Of a stretch of DNA of 64,000 nt, positions 56,555-64,000 are shown piece after piece. Both the position numbers and the translations under genes were made by a program. Source of the DNA: Verrucomicrobiota bacterium (GTDB taxonomy: Bacteria > Verrucomicrobiota > Verrucomicrobiia > Limisphaerales > J093). Location: contig JAOSKK010000023.1 of NCBI GenBank assembly GCA_027493615.1, positions 620,001-684,000 of the forward strand, in the 5' to 3' direction. The notes under the pieces are model-generated. The model was not told the origin of the DNA. It did no database searches and worked only from the letters and a program-made list of their open reading frames with translations. Position 1 is the first letter of the stretch; every line of letters begins with the position of its first letter.

Positions 56555-57063
56555 ATGCGCACGGTGATCTATCCGGGGAGCTTTGACCCGGTGACGAACG
56601 GGCACTTGGACGTGGTGCAGCGCGCCACCCGCCTCTTTGAGAAAGTCATCGTGGCGGTGGCGGAAAACGATGCCAAGCAACCGCTGTTTACTCTCGAAGA
56701 ACGGCGAGCCCTGGTTGCTGAGGCCGTGCGTTGTTGGCCGAACGTCGAGACGGACAGTTTTCAGGGCCTGTTGATCGACTATGCGCGTCGGCGACACGCG
56801 AACGCCGTGATCCGGGGCCTGCGGGCGGTCTCCGATTTTGAGTTCGAGTTCCAGTTGGCGCTGATCAACCGTCGCATGGACGAGTCGATTGAGACGATCT
56901 TCGTGATGCCGCGGGACACGTACATCTTCCTCAGTTCGCGGATCGTGAAGGAGATCTGCCGGTTGGGAGGGGATGTGAGTGCGTTTGTTCCCCCTCGGTA
57001 CATCGCGCCTTGCTCCGACACTACGGCTGCGCGCTGCCGTCGACGCCGTCGGCAGCGGGATGA
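56555..57063 (+). CDS. coaD: Pantetheine-phosphate adenylyltransferase, frameshift near 3' end
   Basis: Penultimate step of coenzyme A synthesis. MRTVIYPGSFDPVTNGHLDV holds the nucleotidyltransferase T/HxGH motif (TNGHLD). Also AVAENDAKQPLFTLEERRAL, VIRGLRAVSDFEFEFQLALI and IFLSSRIVKEICRLGGDVSA, all CoaD-typical. After FVPPR one base is missing; the restored frame gives VHRALLRHYG and stops at 57061-57063, normal length (about 169 residues). CoaD is essential, so the indel is almost certainly an artefact. Confidence 0.95.
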
Positions 57064-57126
57064 GGCTTCGTAACGCGGGCCTCCCGGCGGGGCGGTCCGG
57101 TGTGGCATCCATCACTCCCTTGGCAC

Positions 57127-57618
57127 ATGTCGTTGCTGGTCCATTTGGGAAATCTGAGTCGGCACCCGGCTCATCTGTGCGGGGAACTGGACGTGGAGGA
57201 GCTCGGGGCGGGCGAGACGGCGCAGGATCTGGTGCGAGTGGACACGCCACTGCGTTACGCGCTGGAGGTGCAGGCGCAGGCGGCCGCGATTCTGGTGACG
57301 GGGCGGCTCGAGACGGAGGTGTTCTGCGAGTGCGCGCGGTGTCTCAAGGCCTTTCGCCGGAGGATCGTGGTGGAGGGCTGGTCCGTTCTGTTGCCCCTGG
57401 AGGGGGAGGATCGCGTGGCGGTGGTGAACGACGCGGTGGACTTGACGCCTTATGTCCGCGAAGATACTCTCCTCGCGCTTCCGCAACATCCGTTGTGTGA
57501 TCCCGGGTGTGGCGGCTTGTCAGCAGCGCCGCCCCCTGAGGTGAAAGTTCCGGACACCGCCAGTCAGCAGCCGGGCGGAGTGTCGGTGTGGGCGGCGCTG
57601 GAGCGGCTGAAGTTTTAG
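57127..57618 (+). CDS. yceD: DUF177/YceD family protein
   Basis: 163 residues: MSLLVHLGNLSRHPAHLCGE, VFCECARCLKAFRRRI with the CxxC pair of the family, and DLTPYVREDTLLALPQHPLC followed by DPGCGG. YceD is co-encoded with rpmF across bacteria and is linked to 23S rRNA maturation in plants and bacteria. Here it lies 18 bases before rpmF, supporting the call. Confidence 0.88.
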   Translation: MSLLVHLGNLSRHPAHLCGELDVEELGAGETAQDLVRVDTPLRYALEVQAQAAAILVTGRLETEVFCECARCLKAFRRRIVVEGWSVLLPLEGEDRVAVVNDAVDLTPYVREDTLLALPQHPLCDPGCGGLSAAPPPEVKVPDTASQQPGGVSVWAALERLKF

Positions 57619-57636
57619 CGACTGAGATCAATTGAT

Positions 57637-57825
57637 ATGGGTGTTCCGAAACGTAAACCTTCGCACAGCCGCCAACGCCAGCGCCGGGCCTATAACAGCG
57701 TGCTTACGCTGCCGCAGGTCAGTCTCTGTCCCCAGTGCGCGGCCCCCTACGTGCCGCATCGGGCCTGTCCCGCCTGCGGCCATTACAAGGGAAGGCAGGT
57801 TCTGACGGTGAAGGCCCAGGGATAG
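57637..57825 (+). CDS. rpmF: 50S ribosomal protein L32
   Basis: 62 residues, MGVPKRKPSHSRQRQRRAYN, then a CxxC...CxxC zinc ribbon: LCPQCAAPYVPHRACPACGH and YKGRQVL. Length and motifs are standard for L32. It sits in the conserved yceD-rpmF-plsX-fabH string. Confidence 0.98.
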   Translation: MGVPKRKPSHSRQRQRRAYNSVLTLPQVSLCPQCAAPYVPHRACPACGHYKGRQVLTVKAQG

Positions 57826-57880
57826 GGTCCTTCCGGAAGTCTGCGCCGCGCGTCGAGGCGTCTCGTCGTGTGGCCGGCCT

Positions 57881-58923
57881 ATGCGCATTGCAGTGGATGT
57901 CATGGGGGGTGACCACGGCTGCGGCGTGGTGGTAGACGGCGCCCGGCAGGCCCTCCGGTCCAACCCCGCCATCACGACCCTGTACCTGGTCGGGCAACAG
58001 GCGGACATCAAGGCTTCCCTGGGTCAGGGCGCGGCGGTGGATTCCCGGATTGAGGTGGTCCATGCCAGCGAGGTGCTGACCATGGACGACAAGCCGGTGG
58101 TGGCCCTCCGACGCAAGAAGGACGCGTCGGTGGTGCGCGCCGTCGAGCTGCTCAAGAATGGACAAGCCGAAGCCCTGGTTTCGCCCGGGAACACGGGCGG
58201 GGTGGTGACGGCCTCCACCATCAAGCTGCGCCGGTTGGCGGGCATCGACCGGCCGGCCATCCTGGCGGTGATTCCGGCACCGGAGAATGACTTTGTCCTG
58301 GTCGATGCCGGGGCCAATGTCGAGTGTCGGCCGGATCACCTGGCGCAGTTTGCCGTCATGGGAAGCGTGTATTCGCGGGAGGTGCTGGGCTATGCCCGGC
58401 CCCGGGTGGGGCTGCTCAGCGTGGGGACAGAGGATGTGAAAGGGAATGACTTGACCCAGGAGACCTTCAAGCTCTGCAAGCAACTGCCGATCAATTTCAT
58501 CGGGAACATCGAGGGCCATGACCTTTTCGACAATGGGGTGGACGTCGTGGTCTGTGACGGATTCGTGGGGAACATCGTTCTGAAGACTTGCGAGAGCCTG
58601 GCCACCAGCATCTTCAAGTGGCTGCGCAAGGAACTGACCAAGACGCCGAAGCGGCAATTGGGTGCCCTGTTGGCGAAAGGGGCCTTTCGGACCATGAAGC
58701 AGCGGGTGGATCCTGAGACCCACGGTGGCGCGCCCTGCTGGGTCTCAACGGCAACGTGATCATCGCGCATGGCGGGTCCCGTGAGCGGGCCATCATGAAT
58801 GCGATCGGCCAGACCGTTCGGGTGGTGCAGCACAAGGTCAACCAGATCATCGTTCGCGAGGTCGCGGCCGCGGCCGCTCTCTTCAAGCCCGGACTCCGGG
58901 CGGTTCCGCTCTCCGTCCCATGA
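57881..58923 (+). CDS. plsX: Phosphate acyltransferase PlsX, frameshift near 3' end
   Basis: Makes acyl-phosphate from acyl-ACP for phospholipid synthesis. MRIAVDVMGGDHGCGVVVDG, ALVSPGNTGGVVTASTIKLR, FVLVDAGANVECRPDHLAQF, GLLSVGTEDVKGN, DVVVCDGFVGNIVLKTCE are all PlsX motifs. Near 58730, at a GCGCGCCC stretch, one base is missing. The restored frame gives LLGLNGNVIIAHGGSRERAI and ends at 58921-58923, overlapping the fabH start (ATGA). Expected length about 347 residues. Confidence 0.95.
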
Positions 58924-59957
58924 CCACCAGTGCCCGGAAACCCTTCCGCAACCCCCGCGCCCGTCACAACTACCTAGGCCGTCCCTGCTCGATCGCTGCC
59001 GTCGGCGCGTACGTGCCCGAGCGGGTCGTCACCAACGCGGATCTCGAGCGGATGGTGGACACCACGGACGAGTGGATCTTCACCCGCACCGGCATCAAGG
59101 AACGGCGCCAGGCGGCGGCCGGTGAGGCGACGTCGGACCTGGCGGCCAAGGCTGCGCAGAAGGCCATGGCCAACGCCCAGGTGTCGGCGGATCAGCTCGA
59201 CCTGATCATCACCGCCACGGTCACGCCGGACATGTTGTTTCCCTCCACCTCCTGTCTGGTGCAGCAGAAGATCGGGGCGAAACGGGCCGCGGCCTTCGAC
59301 ATCGAGGCGGCCTGTTCGGGTTTCATCTATGCCCTCGAGATCGGCCAGCAGTTCATCATGTCCCGCACCTACGACACCGTGCTGGTGATCGGGGCGGAGA
59401 AGCTCACCAGCGTGGTGGATTGGGGCGACCGGAACACCTGCGTGCTGTTTGGGGACGGCGCGGGCGCCGCAATCCTCCAGAACCGGCCGGGCTCGCACGG
59501 TCTGCTCACCGTGTGCCTCGGCGCCGATGGCAGCAAGGGAGACGTGCTGTGCGTGCCGGGCGGCGGCAGCCGTCAACCGGCGTCGCCCGAGTCGCTGGCC
59601 CAGCGGCAGCACTACATCCGGATGGACGGGCGGGAGACCTTCAAGTACGCCGTCCAAGCCATGCTGGCCGCGGGCAAGGAGGCGCTGGCGCGCTGCGAAC
59701 TGGACATCTCCCAGATTGCCTGCGTGATTCCGCATCAGGCGAACCGCCGCATCATCGAAGCGGTGTCCGAACGACTCGGGGCGCGGCCCGAGCAGGTCTT
59801 CATCAACCTGGATCGATACGGCAACACCTCGGCCGCCTCTGTGGCCCTGGCGCTGGACGAGGCGGTCGCCTGTGGCCGCGTCCGGCGGGGGGACCTGATC
59901 CTCCTGGTGGTATTCGGGGCTGGTTTCACCTGGGGGGCGGCCGTCATCGAATGGTGA
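58920..59957 (+). CDS. fabH: 3-oxoacyl-ACP synthase III (KAS III)
   Basis: Starts fatty-acid synthesis by condensing acetyl-CoA with malonyl-ACP. 345 residues: WIFTRTGIKERRQAAAGEAT, catalytic Cys in FDIEAACSGFIYALEIG (about residue 125), His in VIPHQANRRIIEAVSERLG (about residue 270), Asn in RYGNTSAASVALALDEA (about residue 300). The N terminus has about 20 extra residues before the usual IxAVGAYVPE start. Intact and coupled to plsX. Confidence 0.96.
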   Translation: MTTSARKPFRNPRARHNYLGRPCSIAAVGAYVPERVVTNADLERMVDTTDEWIFTRTGIKERRQAAAGEATSDLAAKAAQKAMANAQVSADQLDLIITATVTPDMLFPSTSCLVQQKIGAKRAAAFDIEAACSGFIYALEIGQQFIMSRTYDTVLVIGAEKLTSVVDWGDRNTCVLFGDGAGAAILQNRPGSHGLLTVCLGADGSKGDVLCVPGGGSRQPASPESLAQRQHYIRMDGRETFKYAVQAMLAAGKEALARCELDISQIACVIPHQANRRIIEAVSERLGARPEQVFINLDRYGNTSAASVALALDEAVACGRVRRGDLILLVVFGAGFTWGAAVIEW

Positions 59958-60008
59958 GCCAGAATCATTGACGGCCTGATGATCCGTGGTAGATTTTCGC
60001 CGTTGCTT

Positions 60009-60335
60009 ATGTCGCCCAGTAAAATTGACACGCTGAACGCCTTCCAGCCCGTGACGGTGGCGTCGGGTCACACCCGGCTCCTGCTCTCGGAACAGGAGGT
60101 GGTGATCCGCAAGAACGGTCTGGAATTCCTTTCGCTCCGGCCGCTGCCGCTCTGGGCGGAGGTGACCGTGGACCTGCAGTCGCCCCAGGCGCGGCGGCCG
60201 TTGCGCGGCAACGGGGTGGTGGTGGACTGCACCGGCGACCGGCACAGCGGCTACACGATCTCCGTGCTCCTCCTGGGGCTCTCGGCGCAATCGCAGCAGC
60301 ACCTTCACGAACTGGCTCGCGCCTCGGCGAGCTAG
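60009..60335 (+). CDS. PilZ-like small protein next to pilT
   Basis: 108 residues: MSPSKIDTLNAFQPVTVASG, FLSLRPLPLWAEVTVDLQSP, LRGNGVVVDCTGDRHSGYTI, SVLLLGLSAQSQQHLHELA. The beta-strand pattern with GxVVxC/RxxxGYxIxV.F+.LS resembles PilZ domains, but the N-terminal RxxxR c-di-GMP motif is not seen, so it may not bind c-di-GMP. 21 bases before pilT, so probably cotranscribed with it. Confidence 0.65.
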   Translation: MSPSKIDTLNAFQPVTVASGHTRLLLSEQEVVIRKNGLEFLSLRPLPLWAEVTVDLQSPQARRPLRGNGVVVDCTGDRHSGYTISVLLLGLSAQSQQHLHELARASAS

Positions 60336-60356
60336 CCTGCCCGCCCGGCTCCCGCG

Positions 60357-61445
60357 ATGGAACTTTTTCACCGGATTCTGCAGACCGCCGTCGACGGCGG
60401 TGCCTCCGACGTGCACGTCAAGATCGACGGGCCGATCATCTTCCGCATCAACCGGCAACTGGTTGCCATCGAGGCCCCCGTGCCCACGCAGGACTGGGTG
60501 GACCGGGTGGTGGACGCCATTGTGCCACGCCACGCCCGGATGCGGCTGGACACCGACCGTGAGGTGGACTTTTCGTATGCCGTGCCGGGGGTGGGCCGGT
60601 TCCGGACCAATGTGTTCCAGCAAAAGGGGCAGTGGTGCCTGGCCATGCGCTATGTCAAGGTCAAGGTGCCCAGCTTCGAGGAACTGAATCTGTTGCCCAC
60701 GCTCAAGGGTTTGGCGGAGTCGCCGCGCGGGATCCTGCTGGTGTCCGGTTCCACCGGATGTGGCAAGTCCACCACGCTGGCCGCGATGGTGGAGCACATC
60801 AACAGCGGCTTCAAGAAGCACATCATCACCCTCGAAGATCCGATCGAGTATGTATTCGAGGACAACCAGTCGGTGATCGAGCAGCGCGAGATCGGCCTGG
60901 ACTCGCTGTCCTTCGAGATGGGCCTCAAGCACATCCTCCGTCAGGATCCGGACATCATCATGGTGGGCGAGATGCGGGACGCCATCAGCTTCATGGCCGC
61001 CATCAACGCGGCGGACACCGGCCACCTGGTGCTGTCCACGCTGCACACGACCAACGCCTCGCAGGCCATCGGTCGCATCCTCGACTTCTTCAAGCCCGAT
61101 GAGCGGGATCAGGTGCGACGCCAGTTGGCCGCCACGCTGCGCGCCGTGGTCTGCCAGCGCATGGTCGGCAAGGTCGGCGGCGGCGTCATCCCGGCGCTCG
61201 AGATCATGATCAACACCCCGACCGTGCGGAAGCTCCTCGAGGAAAACCGGACCGAGAAGCTCCCGGCGGCCATCGAGACCGGCGTGGACGACGGCATGCA
61301 GACGTTCAACCAGGCCCTCTTCAACCTCGTCAAGCAGGGCAAGGTCACCGAGAAAGAGGCGTTGGCCAAGGCCACCAACCCGCAGACGCTCGAGATGAAC
61401 TTCAAGGGCATCTTCCTGGACGAGGCCCGCCGCATCCTGACCTGA
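60357..61445 (+). CDS. pilT: Type IV pilus retraction ATPase PilT
   Basis: 362 residues. ASDVHVKIDGPIIFRINRQL (PAS-like N domain), Walker A GSTGCGKSTTLAAMVEHIN, Asp box TLEDPIEYVFEDNQSVIEQR, Walker B LRQDPDIIMVGEMRD, His box GHLVLSTLHTTNASQAIGRI. PilT proteins usually carry an AIRNLIRE motif; here the corresponding region reads DDGMQTFNQALFNLVKQGKV, as in PilT2/PilU-like members. Powers pilus retraction at the inner membrane. No other pilus gene is in the window. Confidence 0.92.
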   Translation: MELFHRILQTAVDGGASDVHVKIDGPIIFRINRQLVAIEAPVPTQDWVDRVVDAIVPRHARMRLDTDREVDFSYAVPGVGRFRTNVFQQKGQWCLAMRYVKVKVPSFEELNLLPTLKGLAESPRGILLVSGSTGCGKSTTLAAMVEHINSGFKKHIITLEDPIEYVFEDNQSVIEQREIGLDSLSFEMGLKHILRQDPDIIMVGEMRDAISFMAAINAADTGHLVLSTLHTTNASQAIGRILDFFKPDERDQVRRQLAATLRAVVCQRMVGKVGGGVIPALEIMINTPTVRKLLEENRTEKLPAAIETGVDDGMQTFNQALFNLVKQGKVTEKEALAKATNPQTLEMNFKGIFLDEARRILT

Positions 61446-61510
61446 GCTGACCCTGCACGGCAATCCGCAGCGCGCGAGATGGTTTTGCCGGGCCAGTCCG
61501 GCACCCGCGA

Positions 61511-61540
61511 AAAGGGCCCCGTGACGTCACGGGGCCCTTT
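61511..61540. terminator. Bidirectional terminator between pilT and the convergent gene
   Basis: A perfect 30-base palindrome AAAGGGCCCCGTGAC|GTCACGGGGCCCTTT. T-rich on the plus side (CCCTTTCTGTT) and A-rich on the other, so it can stop both convergent transcripts. Confidence 0.92.
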
Positions 61541-61564
61541 CTGTTGAACCCGGGAGGCAGGCCG

Positions 61565-63415
61565 CTACTTGCGGAGTTGCGGTGGCAGCGGCGTGAAGGT
61601 CCGCAAAGTGTATCCGCTGCTCGACATGGTCCCGCTGTAGACGGTCAGGTGGAAATACCTGGCCACCTTCGAAAACTCGGGCAGGAGGGAGAAGTCGACC
61701 CACTCGGCGACCTTCTTCTCGAGTTCCTTCTGATCCTCGCCCAGGGCCCCTCGAGCGCCGGATTCTGCGCGGTGGCGAGGCTGAAGAACAGGCCGGGGTT
61801 GGTGCGCACCGCATCCCAGTAGGGTCGGATCTGCTCGGCGTCGTTCTGGAACCCGAACAAACCGGTGCCCGTGCCCCCCACTTTCTGGGCCGCTTCCCGC
61901 AAGCCGGGCGTGTCGGCCAGGGGTTTCGGCTTGGTGTCAGCTGCTCCGCAGGTACTCCTCAAGGGTCCCGGCCTCCCCGGCGATCGCGAGGTATCCGCCA
62001 CTGGCGGCGAGGTGAAGCTCGCTGGGGAACCGGAGCCGGTCAGATCCGGCAGCGTGAGCGTGTAGATGCGGCGTCCGAGAAACTCGCGGTCTTTAATGGG
62101 CGTGGGGAACAAGGCGAGGGCGGAGCGCAGGGCGCTCAACAGGGGGTCGGCGTTGGCAGAACCGGAGCAGGAACAGGGAAGGCTGGTTGAGCAGGTCCTT
62201 CGGCTCGGCGCTCTTCGGTGCCTTCTGGTAACCGACCAGGTCATCGCCCAGGTTGAGGATGAAGCTCCGCTTGAAGTCCAGGTTCGGGTCGCGCTCCTTG
62301 AGGCCGGCGTCCAGTTGCGCCACCACGAAGTCGAGGATGCCAGGCTGGATCTCGTTCATCATGCCCTCCAGCGTGGCCCAGAGCTTCTTGCCATCGAGGC
62401 GCCAGCGCCAGAAGGCCACGGCGTCGGCCGGGACGAAGGCGGGGATGCCGGCTTCCTTGGCCTCGGTGGTCAGCAGCTTCAGCAGCCCCTTGCGCTCGGC
62501 CGCCGGCGCGTTGAGGTTCAGGTCCACCACGCTGCCCTCGGCGGTGTCGCGGGCCCCAAAAGCAAGCGTCTTCAGTCCCTTGAGCCCGAGGGCGCCGATC
62601 AGCTTGTCCGGCTGCACGGGCGAATCCTCACCGGCCGCGGCGGTGCTGGCGATCTTCGTCAGGACCTCGGCCAGGGGCGCAAAGTGGATCCAGCCAAAGA
62701 CCTGGGTGTCGCGGAAGAACGCCTGCTGGTCCGCGGCAAAGACGGCTTCCTCGCCCAAGTAGGGCATGGTGGCTCCACCGAGACGGCCGACCACGCGCTC
62801 GAGGTCCCGCGTGTGCATGCCGGCGACCAACACCGAGCCCACCTGCCCGAAGGCGAGGGAGAGTTTGGGAACAGGGCCGGCCTCCGCGGCCCCCGACTCC
62901 GCGCCCGGGTTGAGGGTGAGCCGGGTGAATTCGACGTCGCGCACTTTCTCGGTCTTGAGCGTCTGCCCGGCGTCGGTGATCCGCTTGCGCAGGTCGGTGA
63001 GTTTGGCGTTCAGGACAGGGGCCTTGTCGCGCGCGTCCAGAATCAGCACCAAACCGGGGAGCGGATCGGGGGTGCCGGTCCAGCCGTTGCGGGTGATGGC
63101 CAGGCTCAACTGTCCCTGCAGCAATTCGGCATACTCGGCCAGCTTGATTCCGGTGTCCTTCTCGAGCTTGGCGAACACCTCGGTCTCGAGCTTCTTGATG
63201 AGCTTGTCGCGGAACGGCCGCATGAGCGGGTCATTCCAGAGCAGTTGCACGGGGCTGGTCGCGGCCGAACCCCGGATCTGGCTCCAGTCGGGCATGCTCA
63301 GCAGCGCCAGCGTGTCCGGGGGGAGCAGTTGAGGTGCGGGCGGAGTGGCGGCCGATCCGCCCCAGAGACAGGCGGCCAGGAACGCGGCGACAAAGCCGTG
63401 GCGGTACATTTTCAT
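61565..63415 (-). CDS. Large exported hypothetical protein, several frameshifts
   Basis: Signal peptide MKMYRHGFVAAFLAACLWGG. Motifs LPPDTLALLSMPDWSQIRGS, LLWNDPLMRPFRDKLIKKLE, GLVLILDARDKAPVLNAKLT, VVDLNLNAPAAERKGLLKLL and DAVAFWRWRLDGKKLWATLE recall DUF3352-like Verrucomicrobia/Planctomycete exported proteins. Frames change near 62165, 61950 and 61745; the corrected end reads VYSGTMSSSGYTLRTFTPLP and stops at 61565. Over 600 residues. Function unknown. Confidence 0.65.
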
Positions 63416-63525
63416 AGTGCTGGTTTTCGGGTTGCTCAGAATCGAAGGCGGCTGCGGTTGAAGGAGGCTGGAAGGCGTGACCGGGCTGCAGGACAACGGA
63501 CCACAGGCCGGCCGCGCAGGTTCCC

Positions 63526-64000
63526 TCAGGTCTCTGGTCGCGCGTCTCCCGCTTTGAGTCGCCGCGGAGGTTCCAGGTACCGGTAGCCGGAACTTGGGTT
63601 GTTGTTGTCGAAGGCGAAGGCGTCCCGGCGCTTGAGGAAGTTCCGGACCTCCTCCACCGGGATGGCGAAGCCGAGACCTTCGCTGAAGGTGATCTTCATG
63701 TTGGTGACACCCACGACCTCGCCGCGCAGATTGAAGAGCGGGCCTCCGCTGTTGCCCTGGTTGATCGGGGCGGTGGTCTGCAGGTACAGATCGCCCCGCA
63801 TCTCCCGGGTCTTCGTGCTGATGATGCCCTCAGTGACCGTCCGCTCCAGACCCAGAGGGCTGCCGATGGCAAACACGCGTTCGCCGACCGCCAGGGAATC
63901 GGTTTGGCCCAGCGGCACCGCAACGAACTTGCGCCCGCCGCCATCCTCGACCTTCAGGAGGGCGAGGTCGCGGAACTTGTTCATGGCGATGATCCGGACC
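63526..64000 (-). CDS. Trypsin-like serine protease (HtrA/Deg type), 5' part cut by window edge
   Basis: The visible C-terminal half has Asp of the triad in FRDLALLKVED, the nucleophile Ser in INQGNSGGPLFNLRGEVVGV, and the following MKITFSEGLGFAIPVEEVRN. The His lies outside the window. No PDZ domain follows; the protein ends with about 35 residues after the protease fold, so it is a PDZ-less member. Periplasmic protein quality control is the likely role. Confidence 0.88.
   Translation of the reverse strand, partial: VRIIAMNKFRDLALLKVEDGGGRKFVAVPLGQTDSLAVGERVFAIGSPLGLERTVTEGIISTKTREMRGDLYLQTTAPINQGNSGGPLFNLRGEVVGVTNMKITFSEGLGFAIPVEEVRNFLKRRDAFAFDNNNPSSGYRYLEPPRRLKAGDARPET

Noticed and set aside
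58974-61463. 829-codon minus-strand frame over fabH and pilT
   Set aside because: Antisense of two well-conserved genes, low-complexity His/Arg/Gly composition.
1-64000. CRISPR arrays and tRNA genes
   Set aside because: No regularly spaced identical repeats with unique spacers, and no cloverleaf with a TTCGA arm and paired acceptor was found by eye.

Overview
The window is GC-rich bacterial chromosome. It carries no rRNA, tRNA, CRISPR array, plasmid origin or tailed-phage gene that I can see. The gene content fits a PVC-group bacterium, most likely Verrucomicrobiota: an mreBCD-mrdA operon, a coaD-yceD-rpmF-plsX-fabH string, a planctomycete/verrucomicrobial-style DUF1559-like protein, TerC, a ThuA-like protein and a GH57/DUF4912 pair. 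The taxonomic call is inference from family recognition; no phylogenetic marker was aligned.

Layout. 1-3.6 kb (minus): cell-shape operon mreB-mreC-mreD-mrdA, the last cut by the window edge just before the PBP2 active-site serine. 3.9-5.8 kb (plus): a small toxin-antitoxin island (broken parD + parE, AbrB/VapC pair, broken DUF433-like antitoxin). 6-12.4 kb: accessory DNA with a frameshifted lipoprotein, an IS4-type transposase, a DUF1559-like protein, and a 5'-truncated RHS gene whose start runs into a plus-strand relic of a BREX brxL gene. 12.4-18.5 kb (plus): DUF4912 protein, GH57 glucan enzyme, ThuA-like protein, DUF1638 protein, methyltransferase. 18.4-26.3 kb (minus): TerC, PurL, a copper TonB receptor of OprC/NosA type with a small HPCPLC partner, and a di-haem cytochrome c peroxidase. 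26.5-32 kb: adenylate/guanylate cyclase, small lipoprotein, REP-associated transposase inside its own repeats, cysteine desulfurase and methyltransferase.

32-50 kb (minus) is the most unusual region: about 18 genes on one strand, many overlapping by ATGA or abutting, interrupted by two tandem IS110 copies. It encodes a transglutaminase-like protein, several Pro/Gly/Tyr/Ala-rich repeat proteins (one collagen-like, one with YYAEPPE repeats), four related domains sharing a C-terminal beta signature, an M15-type peptidase, a Zn-phospholipase-C-like protein, an OmpA-phospholipase A2 fusion and a papain-like protein. A near-perfect sigma54 promoter sits upstream of the first gene, and a GAFTGA-containing sigma54 activator is encoded immediately beyond it. 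I read this as an undescribed, sigma54-controlled assembly (surface-attached or virus-like particle, with peptidoglycan- and lipid-degrading enzymes). That reading is inference; no packaging ATPase, terminase, integrase, sheath or secretion ATPase was found.

52-64 kb (plus, then minus): ubiE-like methyltransferase, gamma-glutamyltransferase, HEAT-like protein, FecR-domain protein, coaD-yceD-rpmF-plsX-fabH, PilZ-like protein, pilT, then a large secreted protein and an HtrA-type protease on the minus strand.

A technical caveat runs through everything. Twenty or more genes, including housekeeping ones (purL, coaD, plsX), are split by single-base frameshifts, often in or next to G or C runs. The two IS110 copies differ, where I compared them, only by one G and one C of homopolymer length. 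The simplest explanation is uncorrected indel errors in the assembly, so most genes marked frameshifted here are probably intact in the organism.
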